Of a stretch of 32,877 bases of DNA, positions 1-7,636 are shown one piece after another. Made by a program: the position numbers and the translations under genes. The DNA is from an uncultured bacterium (lineage in GTDB: Bacteria > Verrucomicrobiota > Kiritimatiellia > RFP12 > UBA1067): positions 1 through 32,877 of the forward strand of contig CADCGZ010000025.1 in the NCBI GenBank assembly GCA_902801025.1, read 5' to 3'. The notes beneath the pieces were generated by a model that was given only the letters and a program-made list of their open reading frames with translations, made no database searches and was not told the origin of the DNA. Each line of letters starts with the position of its first letter. Position 1 is the stretch's first letter.

Positions 1-935
1 TCAAGGAACCCGCCCTTCAGCGAGACGCCGATCAAGGTGCCGAGCGTGTCGAAGAGATCCATAAAGAAGAAAGCGAACATCACGACAAAGAAGTCGAGAG
101 ACGTTACAAGCGGCCAACCCGAGCCAACGACTTCTCCCTTCACCGTGTGCGTCCAGCTTTCGGACTTAAACACGGCACCTATGGTCGAGCCGAACTCTTT
201 GAACGAATTTGCGACATCGCTGATCGTGAAGCTCGGATACGTTGAGAAGAAGCCCTTTGCAGGATCGGGAACGTAGATGCCCGACGCCTGCGCGAGCATG
301 CCGAGCGCCCATGTCACGAAGATTCCCAACAAGATCGCGCCCTTCCACTTCTTGACGAGCATGACGCCGGTCAAGAGCGTCCCGACGAGCGCAAGAAGCG
401 CGGTAACGCCGTGAGTGTGAAAGTCGACATGGTTGAAATTCACGAGCGCGACAAACGTGGCATCGTCCTTGACGACGATCTTCGCCGTCTGGAGGGCGAT
501 AAAGCAGATGAAAAGCCCGATGCCTGCCGCAACCGCGCGCTTTAGCGACATTGGTATAGAATTGAAAATCCCTTCGCGGACCGGCGTTAGCGAAAGCGCG
601 AGGAAGATAAGCCCTTCAACGAATACCGTCAACAGCGCAAACTGCCAGCTGTAGCCCATTCCGATAACGACGCCAAAGGCGAAAAACGCGTTGAGCCCCA
701 TGCCAGGAGCGAGGACAAACGGGTAGTTTGAAAGGAACGCCATTAGAAGCGTTCCCACCACGGCGGCAACTGCCGTCGCCATAAACACCCCGCCCTTCGG
801 GATGCCAGCAGCCGCGAGTATGTTCGGGTTCACGGCGAGGATGTACGCCATCGTCATGAACGTAGTAAGACCTGCGACAAGCTCCGTGCGGACAGTCGTT
901 CCGTTCTTGCTTAGTCCGAAGATCTTCTCAAACAT
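1..935 (-). CDS. AzgA-type purine (adenine/guanine/hypoxanthine) permease, NCS2 superfamily, partial
   Basis: Minus-strand reading frame open from ATG 935-933 to the left edge of the window (311 codons; the C-terminus lies outside). The translation starts MFEKIFGLSKNGTTVRTE and continues LVAGLTTFMTMAYILAVNP, which is the N-terminal signature of the AzgA/PbuG/GhxP branch of nucleobase-cation symporters. Further on it shows a glycine-rich APGMGLNAFFAFGVV segment and repeated hydrophobic spans, as expected for an inner-membrane 12-14 TM transporter of about 430-450 residues. It takes up purine bases by proton symport (family knowledge). The start lies 9 nt after the upp stop codon with no strong Shine-Dalgarno, so it is probably co-transcribed with upp as a nucleobase salvage unit. 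Purine rather than uracil specificity is inferred from the AzgA-type N-terminus. Confidence 0.88.
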   Translation of the reverse strand, partial: MFEKIFGLSKNGTTVRTELVAGLTTFMTMAYILAVNPNILAAAGIPKGGVFMATAVAAVVGTLLMAFLSNYPFVLAPGMGLNAFFAFGVVIGMGYSWQFALLTVFVEGLIFLALSLTPVREGIFNSIPMSLKRAVAAGIGLFICFIALQTAKIVVKDDATFVALVNFNHVDFHTHGVTALLALVGTLLTGVMLVKKWKGAILLGIFVTWALGMLAQASGIYVPDPAKGFFSTYPSFTISDVANSFKEFGSTIGAVFKSESWTHTVKGEVVGSGWPLVTSLDFFVVMFAFFFMDLFDTLGTLIGVSLKGGFL

Positions 936-944
936 ATTTTCGCC

Positions 945-1565
945 TTACAGCGTTCCGAAGATGCGGTCGCCAGCGTCGCCAAGTCCTGGCACGATGTAGA
1001 AATGCGAATTGAGCCGTTCGTCCTTCGCCGCAGTGAAGACAGGCACGTCCGGATGCTCCTTCTCGACCTTCGCAATCCCCTCGGGAGCAGCTATCAGATT
1101 GAGGAAAACGATGCGCTTGTAGCCGAGCTTCTTTAGCTGCGCGAAGGCGTCGCACGCACTGCCGCCCGTCGCGAGCATCGGATCGATCACGACCGCGAGT
1201 TCGTCGCCCTTCGCGGGCGGAACCTTCGCGTAGTACGGAACTGGCTCAGCCGTCGCCTCGTCGCGCTGCATGCCAAGGACGCCAACCTTTGCGTAGGGAA
1301 GGACGTGCAGCATTGCATCGAGCATGCCCATACCTGCCCGAAGAATCGGCACTATCACTATCGAGTCCTCGATCTTGACGCCCGTAGTCTTGGCGACTGG
1401 AGTGACAACCGGGATCTCGACCGTCCTCAAGTCCTTCAAACTCTCAATTGCAAGAAACTCCGTAATCTCGTTCACGAGCTCACGGAATTGCTTTGGCTTT
1501 GTGTTTATGTCGCGCATCAGCGTGACGCGATGTCTGACGAGCGGATGGGTAAGGACGGTGTGCAT
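945..1565 (-). CDS. upp: Uracil phosphoribosyltransferase
   Basis: 206 residues, the usual length of Upp. The protein converts uracil and PRPP to UMP in the cytoplasm. It begins MHTVLTHPLVRHRVTLMRD, the standard Upp N-terminus, and carries the PRPP-binding loop VVIDPMLATGGSACDAF and the uracil-binding end PGLGDAGDRIFGT. ATG at 1565 is the natural start; only 5 nt separate it from a tandem octamer array (1571-1634) that fills the gap to the preceding prepilin peptidase gene, and no Shine-Dalgarno is visible. The permease gene follows 9 nt downstream, consistent with a base-salvage pair. Identity is very secure. Confidence 0.97.
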   Translation of the reverse strand: MHTVLTHPLVRHRVTLMRDINTKPKQFRELVNEITEFLAIESLKDLRTVEIPVVTPVAKTTGVKIEDSIVIVPILRAGMGMLDAMLHVLPYAKVGVLGMQRDEATAEPVPYYAKVPPAKGDELAVVIDPMLATGGSACDAFAQLKKLGYKRIVFLNLIAAPEGIAKVEKEHPDVPVFTAAKDERLNSHFYIVPGLGDAGDRIFGTL

Positions 1566-1570
1566 TTTTA

Positions 1571-1634
1571 AAGTTGAAAAGTTGAATAGTTGGAAATTTG
1601 AATGGTTGATAGGTTGAAAGGTTTGAGGATTGGG
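1571..1634. repeat. Degenerate tandem octamer array filling the prepilin peptidase-upp gap
   Basis: On the plus strand the 64 bases parse as eight successive octamers: AAGTTGAA, AAGTTGAA, TAGTTGGA, AATTTGAA, TGGTTGAT, AGGTTGAA, AGGTTTGA, GGATTGGG. The transcribed (minus) strand therefore reads roughly TTCAACYT repeated. The array starts exactly at the prepilin peptidase stop codon (1635-1637) and ends 5 nt before the upp ATG. It is AT-rich in a GC-rich neighbourhood. It resembles in kind the short tandemly repeated sequences known from other bacteria, but I cannot assign it to a known family. Confidence 0.8.
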
Positions 1635-2537
1635 CTATGGGGTGACTAAATGGACGTACCAGTTGACGAGCTGCGGGCCGTAGAACATCCACGCAAGGCA
1701 ACCCATGCAAATATACGGGCCGTATGGTATCGGAGTAAAGCCGCCAAGCTTCGTTCTTGAAAGGAGAATCAGCACGATGCCGACAATGCTCCCGAACACC
1801 GACGAAAGTATAAGCGTCACAAGAACGGCAACAGGTCCGAAGAGAGCCCCCACGGCGCCCATAAGAAAGACATCGCCCATCCCCATGGCCTCGCGCTTGA
1901 ATGCCTTCGAGCCAATCCACCGGACAAGCCAAAGAAGACCGAATCCGAAAACGAGACCTGCAACCGAGACTGCCATTGGCGTCAAACACACATACCAATA
2001 ACTCCTGTCGAAAGTCAAAAAATCCAAGATGCTATTGAATATGGCCCAGACAATGCCAAGCACCATGCCGCCGACCGTCGTGAAGTCTGGGAGAAGCTGA
2101 TGGTCGAAGTCTATGAAGGAACCAACTATCATGAGCGAAATCCATATCCACGCCACAAGCAAGGAACCCAACGCTGAAGCCCAATATAAAGACCCGGATG
2201 AACAGACATAACTGTATTTGAAAAACGCCGCAAAAAATGCCGTGAGGAAGAGGCATCCTCCAAGCGCCTCGACAAAGATGTACCGCGGCGAAATCGGCGC
2301 TTTGCAGTTGGCGCATTTCCCGCGCAGCGCAAGCCACGAGAGGATCGGTATGTTCTGGTACCACTTGATCGGCGAATTGCACTTCGGGCAGTGCGACGGC
2401 GGCGAAACAATCGACTCGCCCCTCGGCGCACGCCAGATCACCACATTCAGGAACGAGGCGATGCAGGCGCCAAGCCAAAAGCTGAAGAACGCCAGTATCG
2501 GCGCAAGATCTTTGAGGATGTTGGCGTTCTGATTCAT
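1635..2537 (-). CDS. Prepilin peptidase / N-methyltransferase (A24 family)
   Basis: 300 residues, polytopic inner-membrane aspartyl protease that cleaves and N-methylates type IV prepilin-like and type II secretion pseudopilin leaders. The N-terminal domain has the zinc-type pair CPKC (C50, C53) and CANC (C75, C78) with PILSWLALRGK between them, as in the PilD methylase domain. The two catalytic aspartates of the peptidase are visible in GSFIDFDHQLLPD (D143) and in GMGD (D222). About seven to eight hydrophobic spans follow the N-terminal helix. ATG 2537 lies 1 nt after the gpsA stop (TGATATG), so translation is coupled to gpsA. No pilin or secretion genes are in the window; its substrates must be encoded elsewhere. 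Confidence 0.93.
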   Translation of the reverse strand: MNQNANILKDLAPILAFFSFWLGACIASFLNVVIWRAPRGESIVSPPSHCPKCNSPIKWYQNIPILSWLALRGKCANCKAPISPRYIFVEALGGCLFLTAFFAAFFKYSYVCSSGSLYWASALGSLLVAWIWISLMIVGSFIDFDHQLLPDFTTVGGMVLGIVWAIFNSILDFLTFDRSYWYVCLTPMAVSVAGLVFGFGLLWLVRWIGSKAFKREAMGMGDVFLMGAVGALFGPVAVLVTLILSSVFGSIVGIVLILLSRTKLGGFTPIPYGPYICMGCLAWMFYGPQLVNWYVHLVTP

Positions 2538-2538
2538 A

Positions 2539-3525
2539 TCACTCGCTCTTTAGTTCGCGGCCCATCATCGCCTCGACGGCCTTACGAGCGTCGAAATCCT
2601 CGTAACAAAGCGCATAGACGAGGTCGCAGATCGGCATCTCGACGCCAAGCTTCGCTGCGAGGTCATGAACGACTTTGGAATTCCAGACGCCCTCGGCCAC
2701 CATCTGCATCGAGCCAAGAATGTCCTTTATCTTCTCGCCCTTTCCAAGTCGCTCGCCAACAGAATGGTTGCGCGAGTGAACCGAAGTGCAAGTAACGATG
2801 AGGTCGCCTATTCCCGCAAGGCCAGAAAGCGTCTCGGGCTTGCCACCATATCCAAGGACGAAGCGCTTCATCTCCGCAAGACCGCGCGTGATAAGAGCGG
2901 CCCTCGTGTTGTCGCCGAAGCCCATTCCGTCAGAGCAGCCGACGGCAATCGCAATGACGTTCTTGACAGCGCCGCCAATCTCGACGCCGACTGGATCTAG
3001 CGAAGTGTAGACGCGGAACTTGGGTCCAGACCAGACGCGCTGGACCTGCTTCGCTTTCTCCTCGTCCTCGCATGCGGCGACGATAGTCGTCGGCATGCCG
3101 CGGCTCACTTCCTCGGCGTGAGTGGGACCGGCGAGCGCAACGACGCTTTTCAGCCCAAGGATTTCCTTCGCAAGCTCCGTCATGCGCTTGTTAGACGATT
3201 CGCAAAGCCCCTTCGTGAGAGAGACGGCAAGCTGGTCGTCAGTGATAAGTCCCTTGAAGCCCTCCATCACGGACGCGAAAAACTTGCTTGGCGGAGCAAG
3301 GACGACGATCTCGGCACCCTTCACCGCCTCTTCCCTGTCGGCGGTGAGCTTAAGCGCGTCAGGCAGAACGACGCCTTTAAGAAATTTTTCGTTCCGCCTA
3401 GTGCGGCGCTGTTCCTCTATGTAGTCAGGGAACGCGCCCCACACCGTCACATCATGCCCATAGCCGACGAGAAGCAGCGCATTCGCCGTTCCCCATCCAC
3501 CGTCACCAATCACCGCAATTTTCAT
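2539..3525 (-). CDS. gpsA: Glycerol-3-phosphate dehydrogenase [NAD(P)+]
   Basis: 328 residues, full length. Makes sn-glycerol 3-phosphate from dihydroxyacetone phosphate for phospholipid synthesis in the cytoplasm. The Rossmann start MKIAVIGDGGWGTANALLL matches the GxGxWGTA motif; SLTKGL, AGPTHAEEV, the catalytic-lysine stretch GGAVKNVIAIAVG and the substrate-binding GDNTRAALITRGLAEM are all present in order. It is the first gene of a unit with the prepilin peptidase, probably also upp and the permease. Its promoter places the -10 box 6 nt before the ATG, so the message is predicted to be leaderless; no Shine-Dalgarno precedes this start. Confidence 0.97.
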   Translation of the reverse strand: MKIAVIGDGGWGTANALLLVGYGHDVTVWGAFPDYIEEQRRTRRNEKFLKGVVLPDALKLTADREEAVKGAEIVVLAPPSKFFASVMEGFKGLITDDQLAVSLTKGLCESSNKRMTELAKEILGLKSVVALAGPTHAEEVSRGMPTTIVAACEDEEKAKQVQRVWSGPKFRVYTSLDPVGVEIGGAVKNVIAIAVGCSDGMGFGDNTRAALITRGLAEMKRFVLGYGGKPETLSGLAGIGDLIVTCTSVHSRNHSVGERLGKGEKIKDILGSMQMVAEGVWNSKVVHDLAAKLGVEMPICDLVYALCYEDFDARKAVEAMMGRELKSE

Positions 3526-3531
3526 GCGTAT

Positions 3532-3540
3532 ATTATACCA
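3532..3540 (-). promoter_or_regulatory. gpsA promoter, extended -10
   Basis: Minus strand reads TGGTATAAT (3540-3532), a perfect TATAAT with extended TGn. Only six bases (ATACGC) separate it from the gpsA ATG at 3525, so the start point should fall at or next to the A of the ATG. No convincing -35 hexamer. Confidence 0.75.
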
Positions 3541-3598
3541 AATCTATACGCAGTCATGGCAACTCCTTGAGCCGAGATGGGCTATCCGGCGCAATCCT

Positions 3599-4642
3599 TT
3601 AGCGAAGGCGGTATTCGGCGCGCGGAGCATCCTCTTCGATCAGCGCCGCCCTGGTCTTTTTAATAAGACCATCAGACGACTCAAAAAGGAGGGAGTTTTC
3701 CAAGATGGACATAAAGCCGTTTTTCTTGCGATAGCCGTAGATGCGCACATCGCCGTCAGCGAGCTTCTTGATCTGCTCAATTGCCGCGTCTTCGTGCCCA
3801 ATGCCATCTACCAGCTTGTGCTTCAAGGCGTCATCGGCGGTGAACACGCGACCGTCGGCAAGCTGTCGGACGACTTCGAGAGGCAAATTTCTTCCTTCGG
3901 CCACGATTCTTACGAAACGTTCGTAGAGCTGCCTTACAGGCTCTTCCAGTATCTTGATGTGCTCTGGCTTCACGGGCTTGAGGGGATTCAGCATGTCCTT
4001 GTTCTCGCCAGATGCGATGGTCACGTCCGTAACGCCGATCTTGCGCGCCAGTTCCGCGATGTTAAAGGTGCTCATTATGACGCCGATGGAGCCGGTGAGC
4101 GAGGTTGGGCGCGCCATGATCCAGTCAGCGCCTGCCGCGGTGTAGTAACCGCCGGAGCAACAGAGATCGCCCATGTGCACAAAGACAAATCGGCCCTCGT
4201 GAGACTGGCGGAAGCGGAGAATGGCATCGTGCAACTCGTCCGCCATCGTGACGCCGCCACCGGGAGTATCGATCTCCAGGTAGAGTCCGTCGATCGACTC
4301 GTCATCTATCGCCGCCTTGATCTTGCGCAGCGCAGTCGGCGCACTTGTGTCGTCGATAGTGCCGAAGACGGGACGATCTATTTTTGAGGACATGACTCCG
4401 CTTATGCGGATCTTCAGCACATGTGCAGCATCTTCTTCGCCGTCGCCCGAAAGCCAGACCTTCTTGAACTGATTTGCGTCCTGCGGCGCAAGGGCGATTG
4501 CATCTTGCGAGTCTGCCTGCATCTCCGCACACCCTCTGAAAGCGACGGCAATTATTAACGAGAACAAAAAAACAACGCCGATAAAAACGCCAACGGAAAC
4601 GAGGCATCCGGCCATGCAGCCAATCTTGGTATTTGTATCCAT
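3599..4642 (-). CDS. sppA: Signal peptide peptidase SppA (S49 serine protease)
   Basis: 347 residues, the size of the short bacterial SppA. A single N-terminal membrane anchor (about residues 14-36) is followed by the S49 domain. The nucleophile is S163 in CCSGGYYTAAGAD and the general-base lysine is K215 in SGENKD, 52 residues later, the same spacing as in Bacillus SppA. EIDTPGGG and TGSIGVIM are further family motifs. It degrades cleaved signal peptides at the inner membrane. Predicted leaderless: the -10 lies 7 nt before the ATG. A decamer array lies just upstream of the promoter. The C-terminal tail (about residues 310-347) is specific to this protein and of unknown role. Confidence 0.93.
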   Translation of the reverse strand: MDTNTKIGCMAGCLVSVGVFIGVVFLFSLIIAVAFRGCAEMQADSQDAIALAPQDANQFKKVWLSGDGEEDAAHVLKIRISGVMSSKIDRPVFGTIDDTSAPTALRKIKAAIDDESIDGLYLEIDTPGGGVTMADELHDAILRFRQSHEGRFVFVHMGDLCCSGGYYTAAGADWIMARPTSLTGSIGVIMSTFNIAELARKIGVTDVTIASGENKDMLNPLKPVKPEHIKILEEPVRQLYERFVRIVAEGRNLPLEVVRQLADGRVFTADDALKHKLVDGIGHEDAAIEQIKKLADGDVRIYGYRKKNGFMSILENSLLFESSDGLIKKTRAALIEEDAPRAEYRLR

Positions 4643-4649
4643 GTCGATA

Positions 4650-4658
4650 ATTATATCA
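4650..4658 (-). promoter_or_regulatory. sppA promoter, extended -10
   Basis: Minus strand TGATATAAT (4658-4650): TATAAT with extended TGn. Seven bases lie between it and the sppA ATG (4642), predicting a leaderless transcript. The decamer array at 4688-4738 begins about 30 nt upstream, covering the region where upstream or activator contacts would fall. Confidence 0.72.
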
Positions 4659-4687
4659 TAAACCGACTATCCTGTCTGAAAGTTCTA

Positions 4688-4738
4688 ATAGAGTCGATTA
4701 GGGTCGGTTAGGGTCGTATTAGAGTCGATTAGAGTCAG
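4688..4738. repeat. Tandem 10-bp repeat, about five units, upstream of sppA
   Basis: Plus-strand units are ATAGAGTCGA, TTAGGGTCGG, TTAGGGTCGT, (one extra A), TTAGAGTCGA, TTAGAGTCAG. The period of 10-11 bp equals one helical turn, so any protein reading the unit would be placed on one face of the DNA. Nothing codes here; the reading frames across it are short and low in complexity. Confidence 0.75.
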
Positions 4739-4773
4739 AACAGAGTTATACAAATTGCAGCAGCGTCTATAAC

Positions 4774-4881
4774 GCGGAAGGTAAGTGAGGCGGTGGAGCG
4801 AAGGTCCGAGCGAGGGGATTCGGCGTATTCGCCGAGGGCTCCCCGAGGAGGAGCCTTCGGACACCGCCGAACGCATTCCGC
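4774..4881. repeat. 108-bp nested palindromic element immediately 3' of ribA
   Basis: Nested inverted repeats: outer arms GCGGAA (4774-4779) and TTCCGC (4876-4881); middle arms GGCGGTG (4789-4795) and CACCGCC (4862-4868); inner hairpins TCGGCG-TATT-CGCCGA (4820-4835) and GGCTCC-N7-GGAGCC (4837-4855). The outer arm ends next to the ribA stop codon (4883), so the element would be transcribed as the 3' end of the long operon. No U-tract follows on the minus strand, so it is not a classical intrinsic terminator; a Rho-independent variant, an mRNA-stabilising hairpin or a REP-like mobile repeat are alternatives. Confidence 0.65.
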
Positions 4882-4882
4882 T

Positions 4883-5362
4883 TTACAGAATATGGCCCAT
4901 CTTCTCTCGCTTGGTGTCAAGATAGCGCTTGTCGTGGGCGTTTGCAGGAATCACAATCGGCACTCGCTCGACGATTTCGATGCCATAGCCGTCAAGCCCC
5001 TTCACCTTGCAGGGATTGTTCGTCATGAGGCGAACCTTGCTTATGCCAAGATCCTCGAGCATCTGCGCTCCTTCGCCATAGTCGCGAAGGTCAGGCGCAA
5101 AGCCGAGCGCGACATTCGCCTCGACCGTATCGAGACCCTCTTCCTGCTTGCGATAGGCGTGAAGCTTGTTCTCAAGCCCGATTCCGCGCCCTTCCTGGCG
5201 CATGTAGAGGACGGCTCCGCGACCCTCGCGCTCGACCATCTCCATCGCGGTGTGAAGCTGCGGCCCGCAGTCGCAACGCTCGGAACCGAGGACATCGCCT
5301 GTGAAACACTCGGAGTGGACGCGCACGAGAACGGGCGCGCCGTCGTCGACCTTCCCCTTCAC
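4883..5362 (-). CDS. ribA: GTP cyclohydrolase II (RibA), N-terminally shortened
   Basis: 159 residues against about 195 for normal RibA, which opens GTP to 2,5-diamino-6-ribosylamino-pyrimidinone phosphate in riboflavin synthesis. The catalytic core is intact: zinc ligands in [41 protein letters not shown] and the end REKMGHIL. The assigned start is GTG 5362, overlapping the ribB stop as GTGA. The sequence just upstream, in the RibA frame but before the GTG, still encodes [11 protein letters not shown], the normal beginning of RibA, so the gene was originally continuous with ribB as RibBA. About a dozen codons of the linker are missing and the frame is shifted. Whether the short form is functional through translational coupling is open. 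Confidence 0.82.
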   Translation of the reverse strand: MKGKVDDGAPVLVRVHSECFTGDVLGSERCDCGPQLHTAMEMVEREGRGAVLYMRQEGRGIGLENKLHAYRKQEEGLDTVEANVALGFAPDLRDYGEGAQMLEDLGISKVRLMTNNPCKVKGLDGYGIEIVERVPIVIPANAHDKRYLDTKREKMGHIL

Positions 5363-6036
5363 GAGCGCAAGATGCTCAAGCCCCGTGATGCGGCTCTTGG
5401 GAGGTCAACTTCCTCGACCTTCTCGACGAGCTTGTCGACCTTGCGGCGATAGGCGATGAGGTCGGCTATCGTCATCATCTTGAGGCCGTGGCGTTTCGCA
5501 AACGCGGCAACATCGTCGAGACGCGCCATCGTTCCGTCGTCCTTCATTATCTCGCAGCAGAGCCCGACTTCCTTGAGCCCCGCGAGACGGCAGAGGTCTA
5601 CCGTCGCCTCAGTGTGCCCTGCCCTCTTCAGTACGCCGCCTTCGCGCGCCTCGAGCGGGAACATGTGGCCAGGGCGCCTGAAGTCAGACGGCTTCACGCC
5701 GTCCTTCACGCATGCAAGCGCCGTCATCGAGCGCTCTGCCGCGGAAATGCCGGTCGTCGTCGAAGCTGCGTCGATCGAAACGGTGAATGCAGTCTGGTGG
5801 TTGTCGGTGTTCTGCACAACCATCTGCGGAAGGTCAAGCTTGCGGCACCACGCCCTGCTCATCGGCATGCAGATGAGCCCGCGCGCAAACGTCGCCATGA
5901 AGTTGACGTTCTCGCACGTCGCGAACTCCGCCGCGCAAATGCAGTCGCCCTCGTTTTCGCGGTCTGCGTCGTCCGTCACGAGGACGATTTCGCCACGCTT
6001 CAGCGCCTCAAGGCAGTCTTCAACCGAATCAAACAT
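5359..6036 (-). CDS. ribB: 3,4-dihydroxy-2-butanone-4-phosphate synthase (RibB part of a split RibBA)
   Basis: 225 residues from ATG 6036 (in-frame alternatives ATG 6048 and TTG 6051 add only a few residues without homology value). Converts ribulose 5-phosphate to the four-carbon riboflavin precursor. Motifs include [12 protein letters not shown] (acidic metal/substrate site), [38 protein letters not shown] and [13 protein letters not shown]. The C-terminus [12 protein letters not shown] is the normal hinge to RibA, but then reads [12 protein letters not shown] and stops, out of frame with the RibA continuation. It lies 27 nt after pyrE. No Shine-Dalgarno is evident. The RibB domain itself looks complete. 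Confidence 0.92.
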   Translation of the reverse strand: MFDSVEDCLEALKRGEIVLVTDDADRENEGDCICAAEFATCENVNFMATFARGLICMPMSRAWCRKLDLPQMVVQNTDNHQTAFTVSIDAASTTTGISAAERSMTALACVKDGVKPSDFRRPGHMFPLEAREGGVLKRAGHTEATVDLCRLAGLKEVGLCCEIMKDDGTMARLDDVAAFAKRHGLKMMTIADLIAYRRKVDKLVEKVEEVDLPRAASRGLSILRS

Positions 6037-6063
6037 ACAACTCAACATCAAACCTCAAACTTC

Positions 6064-6675
6064 TCACGACCCCGGGTGAACGGGCTTCGTCCCCGCCTTG
6101 CACATCGGGCACTCTGCGGCCGTCCAAGTCTCGGGAGTCATCTGCATGAGCGAGAACATCGGGATGCGACCGAACTTCACCTTGCCGCCAGAGCGGTCGA
6201 CGAGCAGCACGACGCCGGCAACCTTGCCGCCCGCCGCCTTCACGAGATCGATCGTCTCCTGGACGCGCCCGCCCTTCGTCACGACGTCCTCCGCAACGAC
6301 ATAGCGCTCGCCCTTCTTGATCGAGAAGCGGCGTAGGGCGAGAACGGTGTTGGGCTTGCCAGTCGCGTCGACGCCCTTGCCCTGCACCTTCTCGGCGAAG
6401 ATGCACTTCACGTTGAGCTCGCGCGCGACTTCGTGGCCCACGAGGATTCCGCCGACAGCGGGCGAGATCACGCCGTCGATCTTCTTGCCGAGCTTCCCGG
6501 ACTTGACCGCTTCGCGCGTCACTGCACGGCAAAGCTTCTCCGCGATGCGCGGGAACCTGAGAACGTTCGCGCACTGGAAGTAGCGGTTGGAATGCAGCTT
6601 GGACCTGAGCTCGAAGTGCCCTTCGAGAAGTGCACCTGTGTCCTTGAATGCCTTTAGAACCTGTTTCTGTGTCAT
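6064..6675 (-). CDS. pyrE: Orotate phosphoribosyltransferase
   Basis: 203 residues from ATG 6675, chosen over the upstream 6690 codon because AAAGGA lies 6-7 nt before it. Transfers the phosphoribosyl group of PRPP to orotate in pyrimidine synthesis. The PRPP loop VVAEDVVTKGGRVQETI, the GVISPAVGGILVGHEVA strand-loop and FAEKVQGK are present. A C-terminal CPMC pair (TAAECPMCKAGTKPV) is seen in many PyrE proteins of this type. The start is 11 nt downstream of the small membrane protein gene, in the operon headed by the TPR gene. Function secure. Confidence 0.95.
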   Translation of the reverse strand: MTQKQVLKAFKDTGALLEGHFELRSKLHSNRYFQCANVLRFPRIAEKLCRAVTREAVKSGKLGKKIDGVISPAVGGILVGHEVARELNVKCIFAEKVQGKGVDATGKPNTVLALRRFSIKKGERYVVAEDVVTKGGRVQETIDLVKAAGGKVAGVVLLVDRSGGKVKFGRIPMFSLMQMTPETWTAAECPMCKAGTKPVHPGS

Positions 6676-6686
6676 GACTGTTCCTT

Positions 6687-7160
6687 TCACCGTAGTTTAA
6701 GAAGATCTTCCTTCGAGAATGGCTGCTTCGCCTCCGCGCCAACGTCGTCATCCGGCGCAATCGTCGCCGGAGGCGGCGCGGCGACTGTCGGCGGCAGCGA
6801 ATTTGGCGTATATTCCGCTATCGCGGCGGATGTGCCGCGCACCGGACGCTCTGGTATGACGAAGACTACCGGCATCGGAGGAAGCTCGCCAGGCCCAGAT
6901 TCCGGCTTCATCCACTTAACGCCTTTCGAATCGACCTGCCACGCCGTCCTCGCCGCGGCGAGCGCGACGCGCTCCTCCTTGTCGGTCAGCGTGACGAAAG
7001 CGCACGACGGCTTGCGCCCGCTCTCGTGCTCAATCGCGCGGAAGCCGATCGCATCGTATGGAAACGCGAACGCGATGGCTACCGGAATCACGGCAATTTC
7101 GAGAAGCGAAATCGCCTCGTGCCTCAGCGAGCGCAGGGGATGCGGACGCCATTTGCTCAT
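6687..7160 (-). CDS. Small single-span membrane protein of the ExbB/ExbD-like cluster, function unknown
   Basis: 157 residues. I do not recognise the family. ATG 7160 overlaps the stop of the ExbD-like gene as ATGA, so it is made in step with it. Visible layout: a basic N-terminus of about 17 residues, one hydrophobic span (LLEIAVIPVAIAFAF, about 19-33), an extracytoplasmic globular stretch containing FVTLTDKEERVALAAAR, then a proline-rich segment (VAAPPPATIAP, about 130-142) and an acidic/basic tail. Short cytoplasmic head, single span and Pro-rich periplasmic part recall the topology of TonB/TolA-type partners of ExbB/ExbD, but there is no sequence evidence for that family. Role in the same complex is inferred from coupling only. 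Confidence 0.7.
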   Translation of the reverse strand: MSKWRPHPLRSLRHEAISLLEIAVIPVAIAFAFPYDAIGFRAIEHESGRKPSCAFVTLTDKEERVALAAARTAWQVDSKGVKWMKPESGPGELPPMPVVFVIPERPVRGTSAAIAEYTPNSLPPTVAAPPPATIAPDDDVGAEAKQPFSKEDLLKLR

Positions 7161-7636
7161 TCGTCCGCCTTCCCCGCCCTCTTCTCGGCGAAAAGGACGC
7201 TTTCAACGCCGCTGCGCCTGGCAAGCGCCGCGATTTTCATTATTTCCCCTGTCGCCACTCGGCGGTCTACGAGAACGAGAAGCGTCTTGCGGTCAAGCCG
7301 GGAGACGCGGTCCTCGAGCTGCGAAGCGAACGCCGCCGCGGAAGTCTCGTCCCCCATCGTGTAGCGGCCGTCATCGAAGAACACCAGCGTCTCGTGCGGC
7401 ATAGGCATGACAAGCGCGACAAGAGACGCGCGCTCGCCTTCGTCGAGGCCGCTCGAATCGGGAAGGTCGAAGAGGATGCCTCTCTCCGTCACAAGCGTGC
7501 CGCCGATGATGTGAAGCATGAGAAGAAGCAGAATGACAGTAAGCCACGGAACTGCGGCTGCAAACGGCTTGAGCCACGACGGCCCGTACCGCCATATTCC
7601 CTGCGTGCGCTCAGGTGTCCACTTCCAGGGGCTCAC
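7157..7636 (-). CDS. ExbD/TolR-like protein lacking the membrane aspartate
   Basis: 159 residues from GTG 7636, which overlaps the ExbB-like stop as GTGA. One span (about residues 30-47) is followed by a periplasmic domain ending VDRRVATGEIMKIAALARRSGVESVLFA, the recognisable ExbD/TolR fold end (D-x-x-V-x-x-G-x-I-x-x-I). ExbD and TolR carry an essential aspartate two residues after the conserved proline-aromatic at the membrane entry (ExbD D25 in TPFIDVM). The aligned stretch here is VPWLTVI, with threonine T33 in that place and no acidic residue in the span; one histidine (H42) lies further along. Proton coupling by the known mechanism is therefore doubtful. Partner of the ExbB-like protein encoded just upstream. 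Confidence 0.85.
   Translation of the reverse strand: MSPWKWTPERTQGIWRYGPSWLKPFAAAVPWLTVILLLLMLHIIGGTLVTERGILFDLPDSSGLDEGERASLVALVMPMPHETLVFFDDGRYTMGDETSAAAFASQLEDRVSRLDRKTLLVLVDRRVATGEIMKIAALARRSGVESVLFAEKRAGKADE

Noticed and set aside
4688..4738. Possible CRISPR or telomere-like array (TTAGGG)
   Set aside because: Units are only 10 bp with no spacers, just five copies and not at a DNA end; the TTAGGG likeness is chance.
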